Shown in pieces: positions 21,346 through 32,426 of a stretch of 64,000 nt of DNA (positions are counted from its first letter, which is position 1; each line of letters opens with the position of its first letter). The stretch spans positions 9,343,322 through 9,407,321 of the forward strand of contig OU696583.1 in assembly GCA_916048095.2 (NCBI GenBank), written 5' to 3'. A model generated the notes under the pieces. The model did not search any database and was not told where the DNA came from. It saw nothing but the letters and a program-made list of their open reading frames with translations. Both the position numbers and the translations under genes were made by a program. This DNA comes from Sacculina carcini. Taxonomy: Eukaryota; Arthropoda; Thecostraca; Sacculinidae.

Positions 21346-21606
21346 TCTATGTCTGGCTCGATGGTTATAATTATAATAATGTCTGGCTCGATGGTTATAA
21401 CTATAATAATGTCTGGCTCGATGGTTATAACTATAATAATGTCTGGCTCGATGGTTATAACTATAATAATGTCTGGCTCGATGGTTATAATTATAATTAT
21501 GTCTGGCTCGATGGTTATAACTATAATAATGTCTGGCTCGATGGTTATAATTATAATAATGTCTGGCTCAATGGTTATAATTTTAATAATGTCTGGTTCG
21601 ATGGTT
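21346..21606. repeat. 30-bp minisatellite, about 9 copies
   Basis: Unit ATGTCTGGCTCGATGG plus TTATAACTATAATA, exactly 30 bp, with scattered C/T variants. Both strands stay open. Confidence 0.97.
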
Positions 21607-22464
21607 GAGGTAGACAACAAGAGAATGTCATTCACATACCAAATATAGCCGTGAAAACTACGATCGACTCTTGCCAACAACAAACACAACAGACAAACAC
21701 AGCTGATACTCTTGCCAACAACAATCACGGCTGATTTATCTAGTTTTCTCTGATTGCTAGTAAATGACAATTAGAAACTGAGACAAATACATGCATTGCT
21801 CTGGTAATAAAAGAAAACGTATGCATACGCGACTGCATCTGATAAAATTATTGAAGCCATTTGTTAAAGGAGTAAAAACAAAACAAAAACATTTGTTTTG
21901 AAAATTTTTATTTTCGCACTACTACTATTACGGTTACTACAACTACTAAATATAATAATGACAATAATAATAATAATTAAATGTAAAACTAGTTCAATAA
22001 TATTTTTGTGTGTGGAAAACTTAAGATTTATTGGAATTTCTTGTCTAGTTTTAGTGGGAAATCTGCGGGCCGGATTGCAATAATAATGCATAGCAGGGTG
22101 GCGGGCCGGACTAAGCTGAGTCTTCGCGGGCCGGAAATGGCGTAACATCAGTTCACTTTTTATCTGTTTCATGGTCGCATATTCCCGTTCCCAGACACTG
22201 CGTACAAGTGTTACAAGTAGTACAGTCTTGTATATTCAATTGCTGTTTTTGCAGCTATGCTTTATTCGTGTATTTTCCTATGCTTTTTTCATAGAGGTGA
22301 CATCAGTGAGTTTGATATCTGACAGTTTGCTTTTCACGTTGTGTTGATTCGATCACTTGCTTCAATGGTTATTTTTCGGATACATTTCACATAGGTACAT
22401 TTAGCTAATTTTCAGTAATTTTCAGTTAATTCATTGATAACTTAATAATTCGAATCAGCCTGTA

Positions 22465-23300
22465 TTCAAGTTCAAGTTCAAGTTCAAGTTCAAATTGTAT
22501 TTTTTCCACAAGCAAATAACAAATAGCATAACAACAATAAATAAAGAAAGTGGATATAGAGTCTGCTGAGACATTGTCTCTTTTGCAGACTTATGTAATA
22601 ATGATAATTTTGTTCCAACATGAAACATTGACAAGTGATTAAATAATGATTATATGATACAGTGATTAAACATTGTTATATATATATGAGTTGTTAAATA
22701 AGTATATATATATAACAATGTGTGATGTATGACACGCTATATTATATAGATTTAATGGCACAACAATATTACCAGATACACAATTCATAGTACTCTCTCA
22801 CACATATTGAGTGTGACAAAGAATTGACAATGACAATAATGACGATGACAAAAATTCAACACTGCACATGAGTCGAGAATATGTTAAAAATCACATTTTC
22901 GGCATGTCAGCACGCTATCATGCAGAGGTACAACATCATACGTCAGTGATCCAAATCGAGCAAGTACTTTTTTATTTTGTACTTGAAGGAGCTAACTGTC
23001 ATTGAGGAGACCTGTGTTTTCAATGAATCGGGAAGAGCATTCCATGTTTCGGGTCCTAAATATAAGATAGAATTACGGAATAATTGAGTCCGGTAGTTCG
23101 GTACATGTAAATTTATGTTATTTCTTCTAGTCAGTTGGGAGTGATGCAGAACATGGAAGATTCCATTTTCATGTTTTATCGATCTGAATGTATCCAACAA
23201 AAGAAAATATCTGTGAATGTGTCTTAACTTCAAGAGTTTCGCTTTTCTAAAGATATCATCTGCTGAGTCATATTTCTTTTTGAAAGACATTATTTTTAGA
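22465..23300 (-). pseudogene. LINE 3-prime fragment with (AACTTG)n tail
   Basis: On the - strand a 115-codon frame (22943-23290) encodes IFRKAKLLKLRHIHRYF, TRRNNINLHVPNYRTQLFRN and LGPETWNALPDSLKTQVSS, the C-terminal end of a LINE polymerase. It is followed by about 450 bp of untranslated sequence and an (AACTTG)n tail at 22465-22492. This is a third LINE family in the window. Confidence 0.75.
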
Positions 23301-23453
23301 ATTCATTATTTTTAGTATTCTTGAAGCAAGTCGAGAATATATGACTCCGCCGATGACTGTTCAATCAGAATCCATTCTTCAATGAACAGGTCATGGAAAT
23401 TGACTGAATGAAGGCAATGCAATTCTGAAATAATTAACAGACACTGATGATAC

Positions 23454-23829
23454 TGTATTTGAATGTAAGCACGAAAAATAAAAAAGAACAAGAAAGCACA
23501 ATTCCACACGATCACACCGCAACACAATGCACTAAATACTACTCTCTCCACCGAACAACACTCTAAGCCACTGCGCAAACACCACACTCTCACTTCACCA
23601 GTAACGCACTGCCCAACACGCACGAGCGACCGTTGACTCCGGGCGGATACCACCCGCGCATGCATGCACTCATACCTCGCGCTTATGCAACGCAGCTACC
23701 TCCGCGCGCGCATACAACAACGTACACAAAATCACACTCCCACGTACGCACACAAATACACATGCACGCACACACAATTATATATAGTACAAAATACAAT
23801 ACCACGCAATACACAATAAACACAATACA
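23454..23829 (-). repeat. 3-prime LTR of element A
   Basis: 376 bp, TG...CA ends, read as identical to 27447-27822. Confidence 0.96.
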
Positions 23830-23842
23830 TATCCCCCTGATT
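23830..23842 (-). other. Polypurine tract of element A
   Basis: AATCAGGGGGATA directly before the 3-prime LTR on the - strand, the expected primer for plus-strand DNA synthesis. Confidence 0.75.
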
Positions 23843-23852
23843 CTAAGAATCA

Positions 23853-26810
23853 CTATGCCCGATTAGAATTATACACAACATAATCATTGAACCGCGCCGG
23901 ACGCTGACTCTGTCGCTGTGGTCGCGTCTGCTGCTGACCGCTACTCGCCGGACCAGTCCCGGCAGTCCTCTCACCGTACACCATGACGGCAGGCTCGCCG
24001 TCGTCCGCCACGTCACCGCTCGCCTCGACCAATGAGTTCGTGCCGCCACCGTTCTCCGTCTCCGCCCGTGGTCTGACATCACCCACGTGCCTGTTGATGC
24101 CATCGACGGCGACAACAAGGTCTGACACGACACTTGTGACGGTACCCCTGCGACCGACAGCATCACACCGATCTCCGCGCTGCCTCACCCAGACAGGATC
24201 GCCAACCTCATAATCGCAGCCACGAACAGATGTGCTGCGCTGTCGCGGGAGTTCATCACGCATTCGCACTCTGTATCGATACACACAATCAACAGGTCTG
24301 CGACCGGCGTCATCGCTTGGCGTCAAATTGTGCAGCATCACAGCCTCTCTCACACTGCACTGTTTCCTCGCAACAATGGTCTTCACTGTCCGATGCGACC
24401 TCTCCGCTATGCCGTTTCCTTCTGGGCGAAAAGCACACCGATATCGAATGTTCACACCCCAACGTTCCATCGCCCGCACAAAAACCTGTCCACGAAAAGA
24501 TGTGTCGTTGTCCAGAAGTATCTCATTTGGGGGTCCACGCTCACTAAAAATATCATCGAAAATGTCCGCCACTTCATCGCTGCTGCGAGTGCGAACCTTG
24601 CGCCAGAGAGAAAACCTCGAAGGACCACAATCGATGACAGACACATACAACAAATCACGCACATGCACAAAATCTGCTGCCAGTCGGTGCCAGTTTTGAT
24701 TCACGCTCAGATTTCCGTGTCTCCATTTCACTGAGGCCGGACAAATCGAATTGCAGATGTCACACGACCTCACAACATCTGCGATTTCCCGCTTGCTCAC
24801 GTAAAGCTTTTTCCTCCGGCAAAAGTAACGCGTTCGGTGGATGCCCGGATGTCCGGCGTCGTGGTGAATCTGCCGGATGCGAGAACGCACGTCAGTCGGT
24901 TCAGCACCTGCGGCACACACTGATTTGTCCTGTTTCAACCAGTGACCAGGCACACGAGTCAGGCAATCTGCTTTATTTCTCTCAGACGCCACCTTCATTA
25001 CTTCAACAGTCAAGTTGTACTCGTCCAACAATCCACCAATGATCTCTAGTCGGCGCCTGATCAACAACTCACTACAGGCAGCTGTCCTGACACGTTCTTT
25101 TGCCGTTAGAAGTCCTCTGAGCCATAAATGCACCGTGGACGAATCTGTGAAAACCCGAATTTTTCGAAATTTGAGCTTGATCGCCAGGCCAAGCCCCTTT
25201 ATCACGGCCTCTAGCTCACTGAGGTTTATGTGGTGGCTGTCCCTTCTCAACCAGCAAGCATCTTCCACTGTCTCGCCATTCACCTCAACCAACGCACCAA
25301 TGGCAATGTTGCTAGCGTCCACCCATACATTCGCCAAATCATCATCGATCTTCCACACGCCTCTCACGGGATCGCTATGCTGCAGTTTCGACATCACCTC
25401 GTTCACATGACTATTGATTGCTGAGTCACAAATCGGTTCGTCCCAGCTGTTTGTCGCTTCGGATGCAAGTCGCTTGATGTACGAAGCGGCAACTCGCAAC
25501 CAGCCACCGACAGGATAATGCGACACCAAAGTACTGCACAAAGAAAACACGACTCGTCTCGTGAGCTGTTGCGGACACTCACCCACAGCATTGTCCCTTT
25601 TCCACATCAACTTGCCAGACTCTGATGAAAACACGTGTAAGCCGAGCACACGTGTTCCGTCAGAGAGCTTTTGAATCTCCTTCGATTCAAGACCGTACTT
25701 GGCAAAGTGCTCCTTCACTGCTTCGGGTGACACAATGTTTCCATCAATGAGGACATCGTCAACATATGCCGATGTACCACGCCTTATCTGGTCGTTTTGT
25801 GCCATCACCGAGTCGACCACCGTATGCATGATCATGGGCGCCTCACTCAACCCGAATCCAAGCCTGGTCAAGCAGTACAGCACACCATTGAACTTCACCG
25901 TCTGGAAAGGCCACAACGAACTGTCCACTGATATCTGCAGGTAGGCTTTCTTGAGGTCCATGATAAACACATTGTCTCCCTTCATCCGCCATTCCCTCAG
26001 CTTCTCATTGCATACGTCAGCATCTGCAGAACGAGTGTCAATGTGTTTATTTAATTCTCGGAAATCAAGGACCGGTCTCACTTTGTTCTTGTTCTTTTGG
26101 GTCACTGCCATCAGAGGAATTAAACAGCGAGCAGGCCCATGTACACTCTCATCATAGGGAGTCAACCATTTGTTGCTGATCCACTCACTTATCTCTCTGT
26201 CAAATGCCTCCTTGGCGTGTTGCCTCACATGATATTGTGCAGTTTCGTTTGTCAAACGATGAGGCTCGTGGTCGTCAAGCCACTTCCACTTGCAAGTCCA
26301 CATGTTTTTAACTGCATCAAACCGTGCCTCATGCCCAGGTTTTGACTCAACAATATCACCAGCCGCAGCACAGTATGCAGCCTTGGCACTCACTTGAAAA
26401 CGCACCCTACCGTCAGCACTTACACAGACACCCCCCAGCGCTGATATGGCGTTCATTCCCAGAATCGCATCATATCCCATCGGCTTGTGCTGCACAACAA
26501 GGGCCTTCACCACAACTGACTGTTTCTCGACACTCACACAACATTCACCAACACCCGAACAGTCAAAGCTCATGCCACCCAGAGTATTCACATGAGTCGT
26601 TACTGGTGTCCATGTTTTACAAACACCACTCCACACAATACAGCGAGAACAACCGGTATCAACAAGCACATAAGACTCACGTTGATCAATAAACACAGTG
26701 ACTGAAGGAAGCGCCTCATTGCTCACTGAGGAGAGGGTGCTGGCGCTGACGAGCCCTCTCCTTCCTCGTTTCCCTGACAGTCCTTCGCCATGTGACCCAA
26801 TTTGGAACAA
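23853..26810 (-). CDS. Pol polyprotein of element A
   Basis: A 985-codon frame encoding retrotransposon enzymes. Protease has VLVDTGCSRCIVW (catalytic D-T-G). Reverse transcriptase has RPVLDFRELNKHID, LTRLGFGLSEAP and the AYVDDVL active site. RNase H has WVDASNIAIGALVE and VFTDSSTVHLW. Integrase has an H-H-C-C finger (HHDAGHPGIHRTRYF, CDICNSIC), then the D-D-E core (VIDCGPSRF, LLDNDTSFRG, GNGIAERSHR). It opens directly after a TAA and has no ATG near its start, so it must be reached from gag by -1 frameshifting in the overlap. It stops 23 nt short of the 3-prime LTR. Confidence 0.96.
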   Translation of the reverse strand: MFQIGSHGEGLSGKRGRRGLVSASTLSSVSNEALPSVTVFIDQRESYVLVDTGCSRCIVWSGVCKTWTPVTTHVNTLGGMSFDCSGVGECCVSVEKQSVVVKALVVQHKPMGYDAILGMNAISALGGVCVSADGRVRFQVSAKAAYCAAAGDIVESKPGHEARFDAVKNMWTCKWKWLDDHEPHRLTNETAQYHVRQHAKEAFDREISEWISNKWLTPYDESVHGPARCLIPLMAVTQKNKNKVRPVLDFRELNKHIDTRSADADVCNEKLREWRMKGDNVFIMDLKKAYLQISVDSSLWPFQTVKFNGVLYCLTRLGFGLSEAPMIMHTVVDSVMAQNDQIRRGTSAYVDDVLIDGNIVSPEAVKEHFAKYGLESKEIQKLSDGTRVLGLHVFSSESGKLMWKRDNAVGECPQQLTRRVVFSLCSTLVSHYPVGGWLRVAASYIKRLASEATNSWDEPICDSAINSHVNEVMSKLQHSDPVRGVWKIDDDLANVWVDASNIAIGALVEVNGETVEDACWLRRDSHHINLSELEAVIKGLGLAIKLKFRKIRVFTDSSTVHLWLRGLLTAKERVRTAACSELLIRRRLEIIGGLLDEYNLTVEVMKVASERNKADCLTRVPGHWLKQDKSVCAAGAEPTDVRSRIRQIHHDAGHPGIHRTRYFCRRKKLYVSKREIADVVRSCDICNSICPASVKWRHGNLSVNQNWHRLAADFVHVRDLLYVSVIDCGPSRFSLWRKVRTRSSDEVADIFDDIFSERGPPNEILLDNDTSFRGQVFVRAMERWGVNIRYRCAFRPEGNGIAERSHRTVKTIVARKQCSVREAVMLHNLTPSDDAGRRPVDCVYRYRVRMRDELPRQRSTSVRGCDYEVGDPVWVRQRGDRCDAVGRRGTVTSVVSDLVVAVDGINRHVGDVRPRAETENGGGTNSLVEASGDVADDGEPAVMVYGERTAGTGPASSGQQQTRPQRQSQRPARFNDYVVYNSNRA

Positions 26811-27424
26811 TTATAACATCGTATCCGATATTTCCTTTTGGGGCACTCTCTACTCAAATGACCATTCTGATTGCAAATGTAGCATTTTCGAGGTGAAAGC
26901 GACCCGGCATTGGCGGCTAGACAGTTTGATGGGCTTTTTGTCGTTTGTAACACCATGCGAGTTCTGCTCGTAATATCACTCAACGACAGAGACTCTGACA
27001 CTGTGCTTGCACGAATACTCGTCGCCACATGATCGGGTAGGCCATTTACAAATGCACATATCAGCAGATTACCGGATACGCCACCGAATGAAACAGCGAG
27101 TTTTTTCAAATCTGCTAAATATACGTCAGGCGACTCACCTTCTTGCAGACGACGACTGGTGAACAGGGCGTATGCACGGAATCTGTCCACTCCAAACGCC
27201 GAGAACAAAGCGCTGCGAGTCCCTTTCGCACAACGGCGAAGTTCATCCGGCAGTTGGGACCACACAACAAACGCGCCTTTTGAGAGACGTAGTGGCACTA
27301 CGCTCATCACATCGACGCCTTTGAGCTGACACATCATCTCCGTGCGAGTCCACCATTCCACAATGTCACTCTGACCATCAAATTCTGGTATCACGCGAGC
27401 GTCGAAACCACATGAAGACTCCAT
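26723..27424 (-). CDS. Gag of element A
   Basis: A 233-aa nucleocapsid/capsid protein. It starts at the first ATG after the LTR (MESSCGFDARVIPEFDGQSD), with a capsid-like segment containing GESPDVYLADLKKLA, typical of Ty3 Gag. Two CCHC zinc knuckles follow: CYICNQNGHLSREC (about 181-194) and CYNCSKLGHMAKDC (about 203-216). The frame is also open upstream through the LTR, but the ATG at 27424 is the natural start of the genomic RNA product. The frameshift heptamer follows the second knuckle directly. Confidence 0.93.
   Translation of the reverse strand: MESSCGFDARVIPEFDGQSDIVEWWTRTEMMCQLKGVDVMSVVPLRLSKGAFVVWSQLPDELRRCAKGTRSALFSAFGVDRFRAYALFTSRRLQEGESPDVYLADLKKLAVSFGGVSGNLLICAFVNGLPDHVATSIRASTVSESLSLSDITSRTRMVLQTTKSPSNCLAANAGSLSPRKCYICNQNGHLSRECPKRKYRIRCYNCSKLGHMAKDCQGNEEGEGSSAPAPSPQ
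26729..26774 (-). promoter_or_regulatory. Gag-pol -1 ribosomal frameshift signal
   Basis: The heptamer GGGAAAC (26768-26774, read on the - strand as G GGA AAC in the gag frame) is followed by a 5-nt spacer and a perfect 9-bp GC-rich hairpin (AGGAGAGGG/CCCTCTCCT, 16-nt loop). The gag stop lies 3 nt beyond the stem. Phase and position both fit a -1 slip into pol. Confidence 0.85.
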
Positions 27425-27446
27425 TTTTCGGAAGGGCCGGTTAGCT

Positions 27447-27822
27447 TGTATTTGAATGTAAGCACGAAAAATAAAAAAGAACAAGAAAGCACAATTCCAC
27501 ACGATCACACCGCAACACAATGCACTAAATACTACTCTCTCCACCGAACAACACTCTAAGCCACTGCGCAAACACCACACTCTCACTTCACCAGTAACGC
27601 ACTGCCCAACACGCACGAGCGACCGTTGACTCCGGGCGGATACCACCCGCGCATGCATGCACTCATACCTCGCGCTTATGCAACGCAGCTACCTCCGCGC
27701 GCGCATACAACAACGTACACAAAATCACACTCCCACGTACGCACACAAATACACATGCACGCACACACAATTATATATAGTACAAAATACAATACCACGC
27801 AATACACAATAAACACAATACA
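27447..27822 (-). repeat. 5-prime LTR of element A
   Basis: 376 bp, TG...CA, read as identical to the other LTR. Only 22 nt separate it from the gag ATG. Confidence 0.96.
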
Positions 27823-29032
27823 GATACTCAACACTGACCACTCATGTGAAACGTTTAAGTGCAAATAATGCGTCACAGAATGACTCAATTCAAAGTGTAT
27901 ACTCTTATTATGTATTTGTTTGTGTGTGTGCGAGTTTTATTATTATTATTATATATATACATGAGTTTTACTATGTATATATACGCGTGTGTGCGTATTG
28001 ATGTGTGTTTTTGTTGGCATGCGATATTGGTTGTCATTGATATTTTAGGGCGATTGGCAGCCAAATGGCTTGGCTACCACGCTGATTTATGACACGTCGT
28101 TGGTGTCAGTTTTACTGGGATTCGCTCGTTGCGTGATGGCTGCTTCCGTGCGTCTGTATAGAAACAGCGTGACATGGTCGCATTGGGCCTGTTGTCGTCT
28201 CTTTTTCACCAGTTATCCGCGTGCGTGAAAGTTTGGCTGCATTTTTGCCAAATCTGCCTCTCTTTTCGATATGTATCTCAACGCATGTGTGTTGGACGTA
28301 GTATTTGTTTGATTATAATGTGTGACAAATTTGCGGCAGTGTTATACTGACATGTCTGCTGGCGTGCGTAGTTGGAAAAACTCAACTGAATTGAATGAAC
28401 TGCCAGGAAAATGACAGCAAATTCATGGGCGTAGATTCGGGGGGTATTTACCCCCCGACGAATTGGCTGGGGTGTGAATATACACCCGGTAATTCTGCTG
28501 AGTTCAGTTCATTGGGTATGTTATCATCAACATCAGTATAGCAAAAATAGCAATACACGAAAAATGTATAAAATAGTATAGTATAGTAACGAAATAGTTG
28601 AGGGTCTCATGCAATTGACCAACTGAGTCAATATTGAACACTAAGGCTGATGGCTGTCATCCCCCCGAGCCTCGACACAAACCTACACCCTCGAGTAAAT
28701 CCCAATTGGACGTGCATTCTTTAGTTGCAGTTGTTGGTTGTTCAAATAAGCGTGATCGGAATCTCGCTTGGGTGCAAATGATGTGTTTCTATTCTTGCAA
28801 CCGTCTTGTGTGGTCTTGTGGAGTAATGATAAAACACAAATATTGATTTCTATACTTCACTGTTGTGTCTGTGATAATTGGTGAAGTATGTATAAGTAGT
28901 TGCTGATAATATATTCAGCAATATTGGTGCGTTGCATCTGGAATGCTAAATGACGCGGTATTCCCTCTGTGCAATGATACGACACATACACTCAATTGTC
29001 TTTTTGACTCTAATTGAAACTTTTGTCACCAG
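27823..29032. other. Intergenic region upstream of the methyltransferase gene
   Basis: No gene. It contains one dispersed repeat (28426-28700) and otherwise unique AT-rich sequence. Confidence 0.5.
28426..28700. repeat. Dispersed repeat family 6, copy 1
   Basis: Shares with 40770-41115 the start CATGGGCGTA, the blocks ACAAATTGGCTGGGG-like and TTCTGCTGAGTTCAGTTCAT, and the end GAGCCTCGACACAAA. Probably a MITE; termini were not resolved. Confidence 0.65.
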
Positions 29033-29203
29033 ATGTCGTGGCGTCAACCGGAGTCAATTCCAACCAGCAGTGCGTTGTGTGAGACGGAAAATGCAACCTC
29101 TGGTGGCAGGAAACTGGCGTTGGCTCTTTCAGCGCTGACAGGAGCAACGGCGGTCGCCCTCACTGCTATCTCCTGGCCCTTCGTCTTGCCTGCTTTCCGC
29201 AAG
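29033..29203 (+). CDS. ATPSCKMT-like exon 1
   Basis: 57 codons: polar N-terminus, then the hydrophobic segment LALALSALTGATAVALTAIS and WPFVLPAFRK, which in homologues directly precedes CLPYVPAT. The donor AAG|GTCCAA is weak but placed by homology. Confidence 0.8.
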
Positions 29204-29866
29204 GTCCAACCTAACCTGGTTTATATTGAGGGAAAATCTGAGAGGGTTTCATATAAGAAAATATTTTTATCTTTGTATATCATGAAAATTTACCACTGCA
29301 ATATACCATAGGGCTAGTGCATCTTCGTTTAATTGTTCAGAAGTGTGAACTGAACTTGATACAACTGAGGAAAAATTGGCCAAAATGGTCACTCGCCTTA
29401 CTTTCAATCTCTAGATACGCCACTGTCAGATACACTCTCACATGTAGCATTTTGGCCGACGCTCGGTGTGACGATGCACAATGATTATTTGCCACAGTGA
29501 TACGACGACCAGAATAGTTGTAATCGCATCTAGGAAAACGACTGATTGTTTTAGATTAAAAACTATTTTTCGGAATATTTGTTTTTTATCACATAATATT
29601 TTTCTGCTCTCACTCTTACATGTTTGCTGTAAGGTGTGCATGTTAGGCAGGGAACTGCCGGTCCCGCGTAGTCTCGTGCCTCTGTTGCTGCGCCACCTGA
29701 CACCCAGCACTCTCTGATTGTGTCAGTGCGGATAATACACGTAGGCTCACTTTGTTCCATGCATTCAATCCTGTTTTGTCCGTGCTTGCGTGTAATTTCA
29801 ATGTGCTTGTGTATAAAGTAGGAAATTATTAGTGAGTTATTGGGCTTATAAGTTACAGTGGACATA

Positions 29867-29943
<77 letters not shown>

Positions 29944-30465
29944 CGTGTGTATGTATGGTGATTGTGAGAGATAGGGTGATTGTGAGAGATAGTCGTGTGA
30001 TTTGTGTGTAATTTTGCAAGATGTGATTTTCTGCGGTGATTTTTTCTTCTACGAGGCATCGTGACGGTAATGAAACGACAATATGTTTATGAGTGTCTAT
30101 GCGCCAATGTTTTTGTGTGTGTCTGTGCTTGTGTGTAAGTGCGTGCACGTGCATGTGTGTGTGTGTGTGTGTGATGACGCAGATATGTCTACCATATGTA
30201 CCAGCTACTCCTCAACAAATTGGCAATGTTTTGAAGGCTCTTAGAGGACGTCAGGGCAATCTCATTGACCTGGGCAGTGGAGACGGCCGCGTGGTAGGTG
30301 ACATTGACTTTTATCCATATAGCGCATATTAAACACACGTGCGAAATGACAAATCTTGATGCAAAAAATAAAAAAAGATAGGTAAGACAAGCCGCTTAGG
30401 GAAAACAAACATGCGGACAATACACACACCCACAGGCACACACACATACACACTCACACATACAC

Positions 30466-30522
<57 letters not shown>

Positions 30523-30912
30523 ATGGCTGAACACACACAATGGCTGAACACACACAATGGCTGAACTTGTGTCAACCAACCGAAAAATACTGATCGACAG
30601 TATCATGAGAACGAAAATGCCTGCTCATTTGTACGACACCATGAACATACGCGACAATTACGATACCCACACGACATGGCAGACTGATATATCTAGCGAT
30701 AAAAACCGATGCCGGCAGAAGACGATTAAACTACGACGCTGCTCGATTTCTGTACGGAACGTTTTATCCAATTATGAAGTAAATGTGGTCTCGGCTTATA
30801 TATTACTATAATATATATTGCGCGTTATACCTATTATCTTTTCAGAGTTGTTCGTTTATGAAGATTGTTGTTCTGTTGTCTCGCGTGTCAATTGATTGTT
30901 TAGGAACATGTG

Positions 30913-30960
<48 letters not shown>

Positions 30961-32394
30961 GTGTGTGCTGTGGTTGTGTGTGTGTGTGAATATTGTACTG
31001 AAAAGTCATCTGTGGAGTGCAATATATGCGTTACATTAATTATGAATTATATAAATTATATATAATTAAATATAATGTTATATGTAATTAAATATAATAT
31101 AAATTACATTACATTACATTAGGTTACCTTACACATACACATAAACTCAAACACAAGCGCACACACACAATTATATAAATAGCTCTTATATTGAAGTATT
31201 CTGAGTTTGAACTTGTGCGTGTTTTCTGTCAAGCATTATTGTCAAAACTAGCTGTGTTTTTGCGCGTTGTGCGCTGTGTTTGAGCTTGTTTTGGTGCGTG
31301 CCCGCTCGCCAAACACAATGGCTCATTGTGCTTCTGATTGTTGACTCTTTTGTACATTTTTCCCGTTCATTTGAAGCTCTTTGTGTTGTCGTTTGTGAGA
31401 GGGTGAATGCATTTGTGTTTGTAGAAATTCTGCCGACCGACTACGCATTGCTTTCATACGCAGCTTGCATTGTTTGTTTTGATTGCTGTTCTGTTGTTGA
31501 TGTGCGCTTGGCACAGAATTGTGCATATGAACTCTAAAAGTTTTGATCCAAGGCAACGTCTCGGATTTTCGTGAGTTAATTGCCGATTGAAGATGTTATT
31601 GAAAACTACATTGAGGACTTTGTCACCGTTTTCGGACTTTGTATCGAATACGTGCGTTCTTTCAGTGTTCCGTTTTGCAGACAGAGAAATGCGCCGATTA
31701 GTCACACATATGTTCGATAGTATTTAATATACACGTTAACTAGGTCTGATACAATGAACAAGGTAACTAGTAGGTCTGATACAATGAACAAGGTAACTAG
31801 AAGGTCTGATACAATGAACAAGGTAACTAGAAGGTCTGTTACAATGAGCAAGGTAACTAGAAGGTCTGATACAATGAACAAGGTAACTAGAAGGTCTGAT
31901 ACAATGAACAAGGTAACTAGAAGGTCTGTTACAATGAACAAGGTAACTAGAAGGTCTGTTACAATGAGCAAGGTAACTAGAAGGTCTGATACAATGAACA
32001 AGGTAACTAGAAGGTCTGATACAATGAACAAGGTAACTAGAAGGTCTGATACAATGAACAAGGTAACTAGAAGGTCTGATATAATGAACAAGGTAACTAG
32101 AAGGTCTGATATAATGAACAAGGTAACTAGAAGGTCTGGTACAATGGACAAGGTAGCTAGAAGGTCTGATACAATGAACAAGGTAACTAGAAGGTCTGGT
32201 ACAGTGAACAATATTTGTGTTTATGTCATAAAGCTAGTTACACATACATATCTAGTATACACATACTTATCTGCACATATCTCGCACTCATTCATAACTC
32301 GGGCGGTTATGCCGAGCAGTCTTAAATGCTGGCTATTTTCCAGTGTGTGTGTGCGTGTGTGTGTGTGTATGTGAGTGTGTGTGTGTGTGTGTGA

Positions 32395-32426
<32 letters not shown>

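Larger units (their letters stand above)
21145..22195. mobile_element. Probable hAT-like non-autonomous element
   Basis: Begins AGACCAGGGGCGAGGAACG and ends in GCGGGCCGGA repeats (22064-22130) and a GTTCCCAGACACTG end (22185-22198). CAGGGGCGGGGAACGTTTTT-type starts with internal GCGGGCCGGA words are typical of animal hAT MITEs. I could not find a matching 8-bp target duplication, so the limits are approximate. A 30-bp minisatellite sits inside it. Confidence 0.5.
23454..27822 (-). mobile_element. Complete Ty3-type LTR retrotransposon (element A)
   Basis: A 4369-bp element with two 376-bp LTRs that I read as identical. The target duplication is a perfect 5 bp (GATAC at 23449-23453 and 27823-27827). 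It encodes gag and pol in different frames, with protease, reverse transcriptase, RNase H and integrase in the Ty3 order. A purine-rich tract (AATCAGGGGGATA) lies just inside the 3-prime LTR. All reading frames are intact. Identical LTRs imply a very recent insertion, so the family is probably still active. Confidence 0.97.

Noticed and set aside
21346-21606. CRISPR array
   Set aside because: Units are directly tandem with no unique spacers, and the DNA is animal nuclear.
26808-26810. Independent start of pol at TTG
   Set aside because: No ATG; position inside gag with a frameshift heptamer explains pol expression.
31702-32374. Repeat proteins on both strands
   Set aside because: Translation of the 30-bp minisatellite; intronic, both strands open equally.
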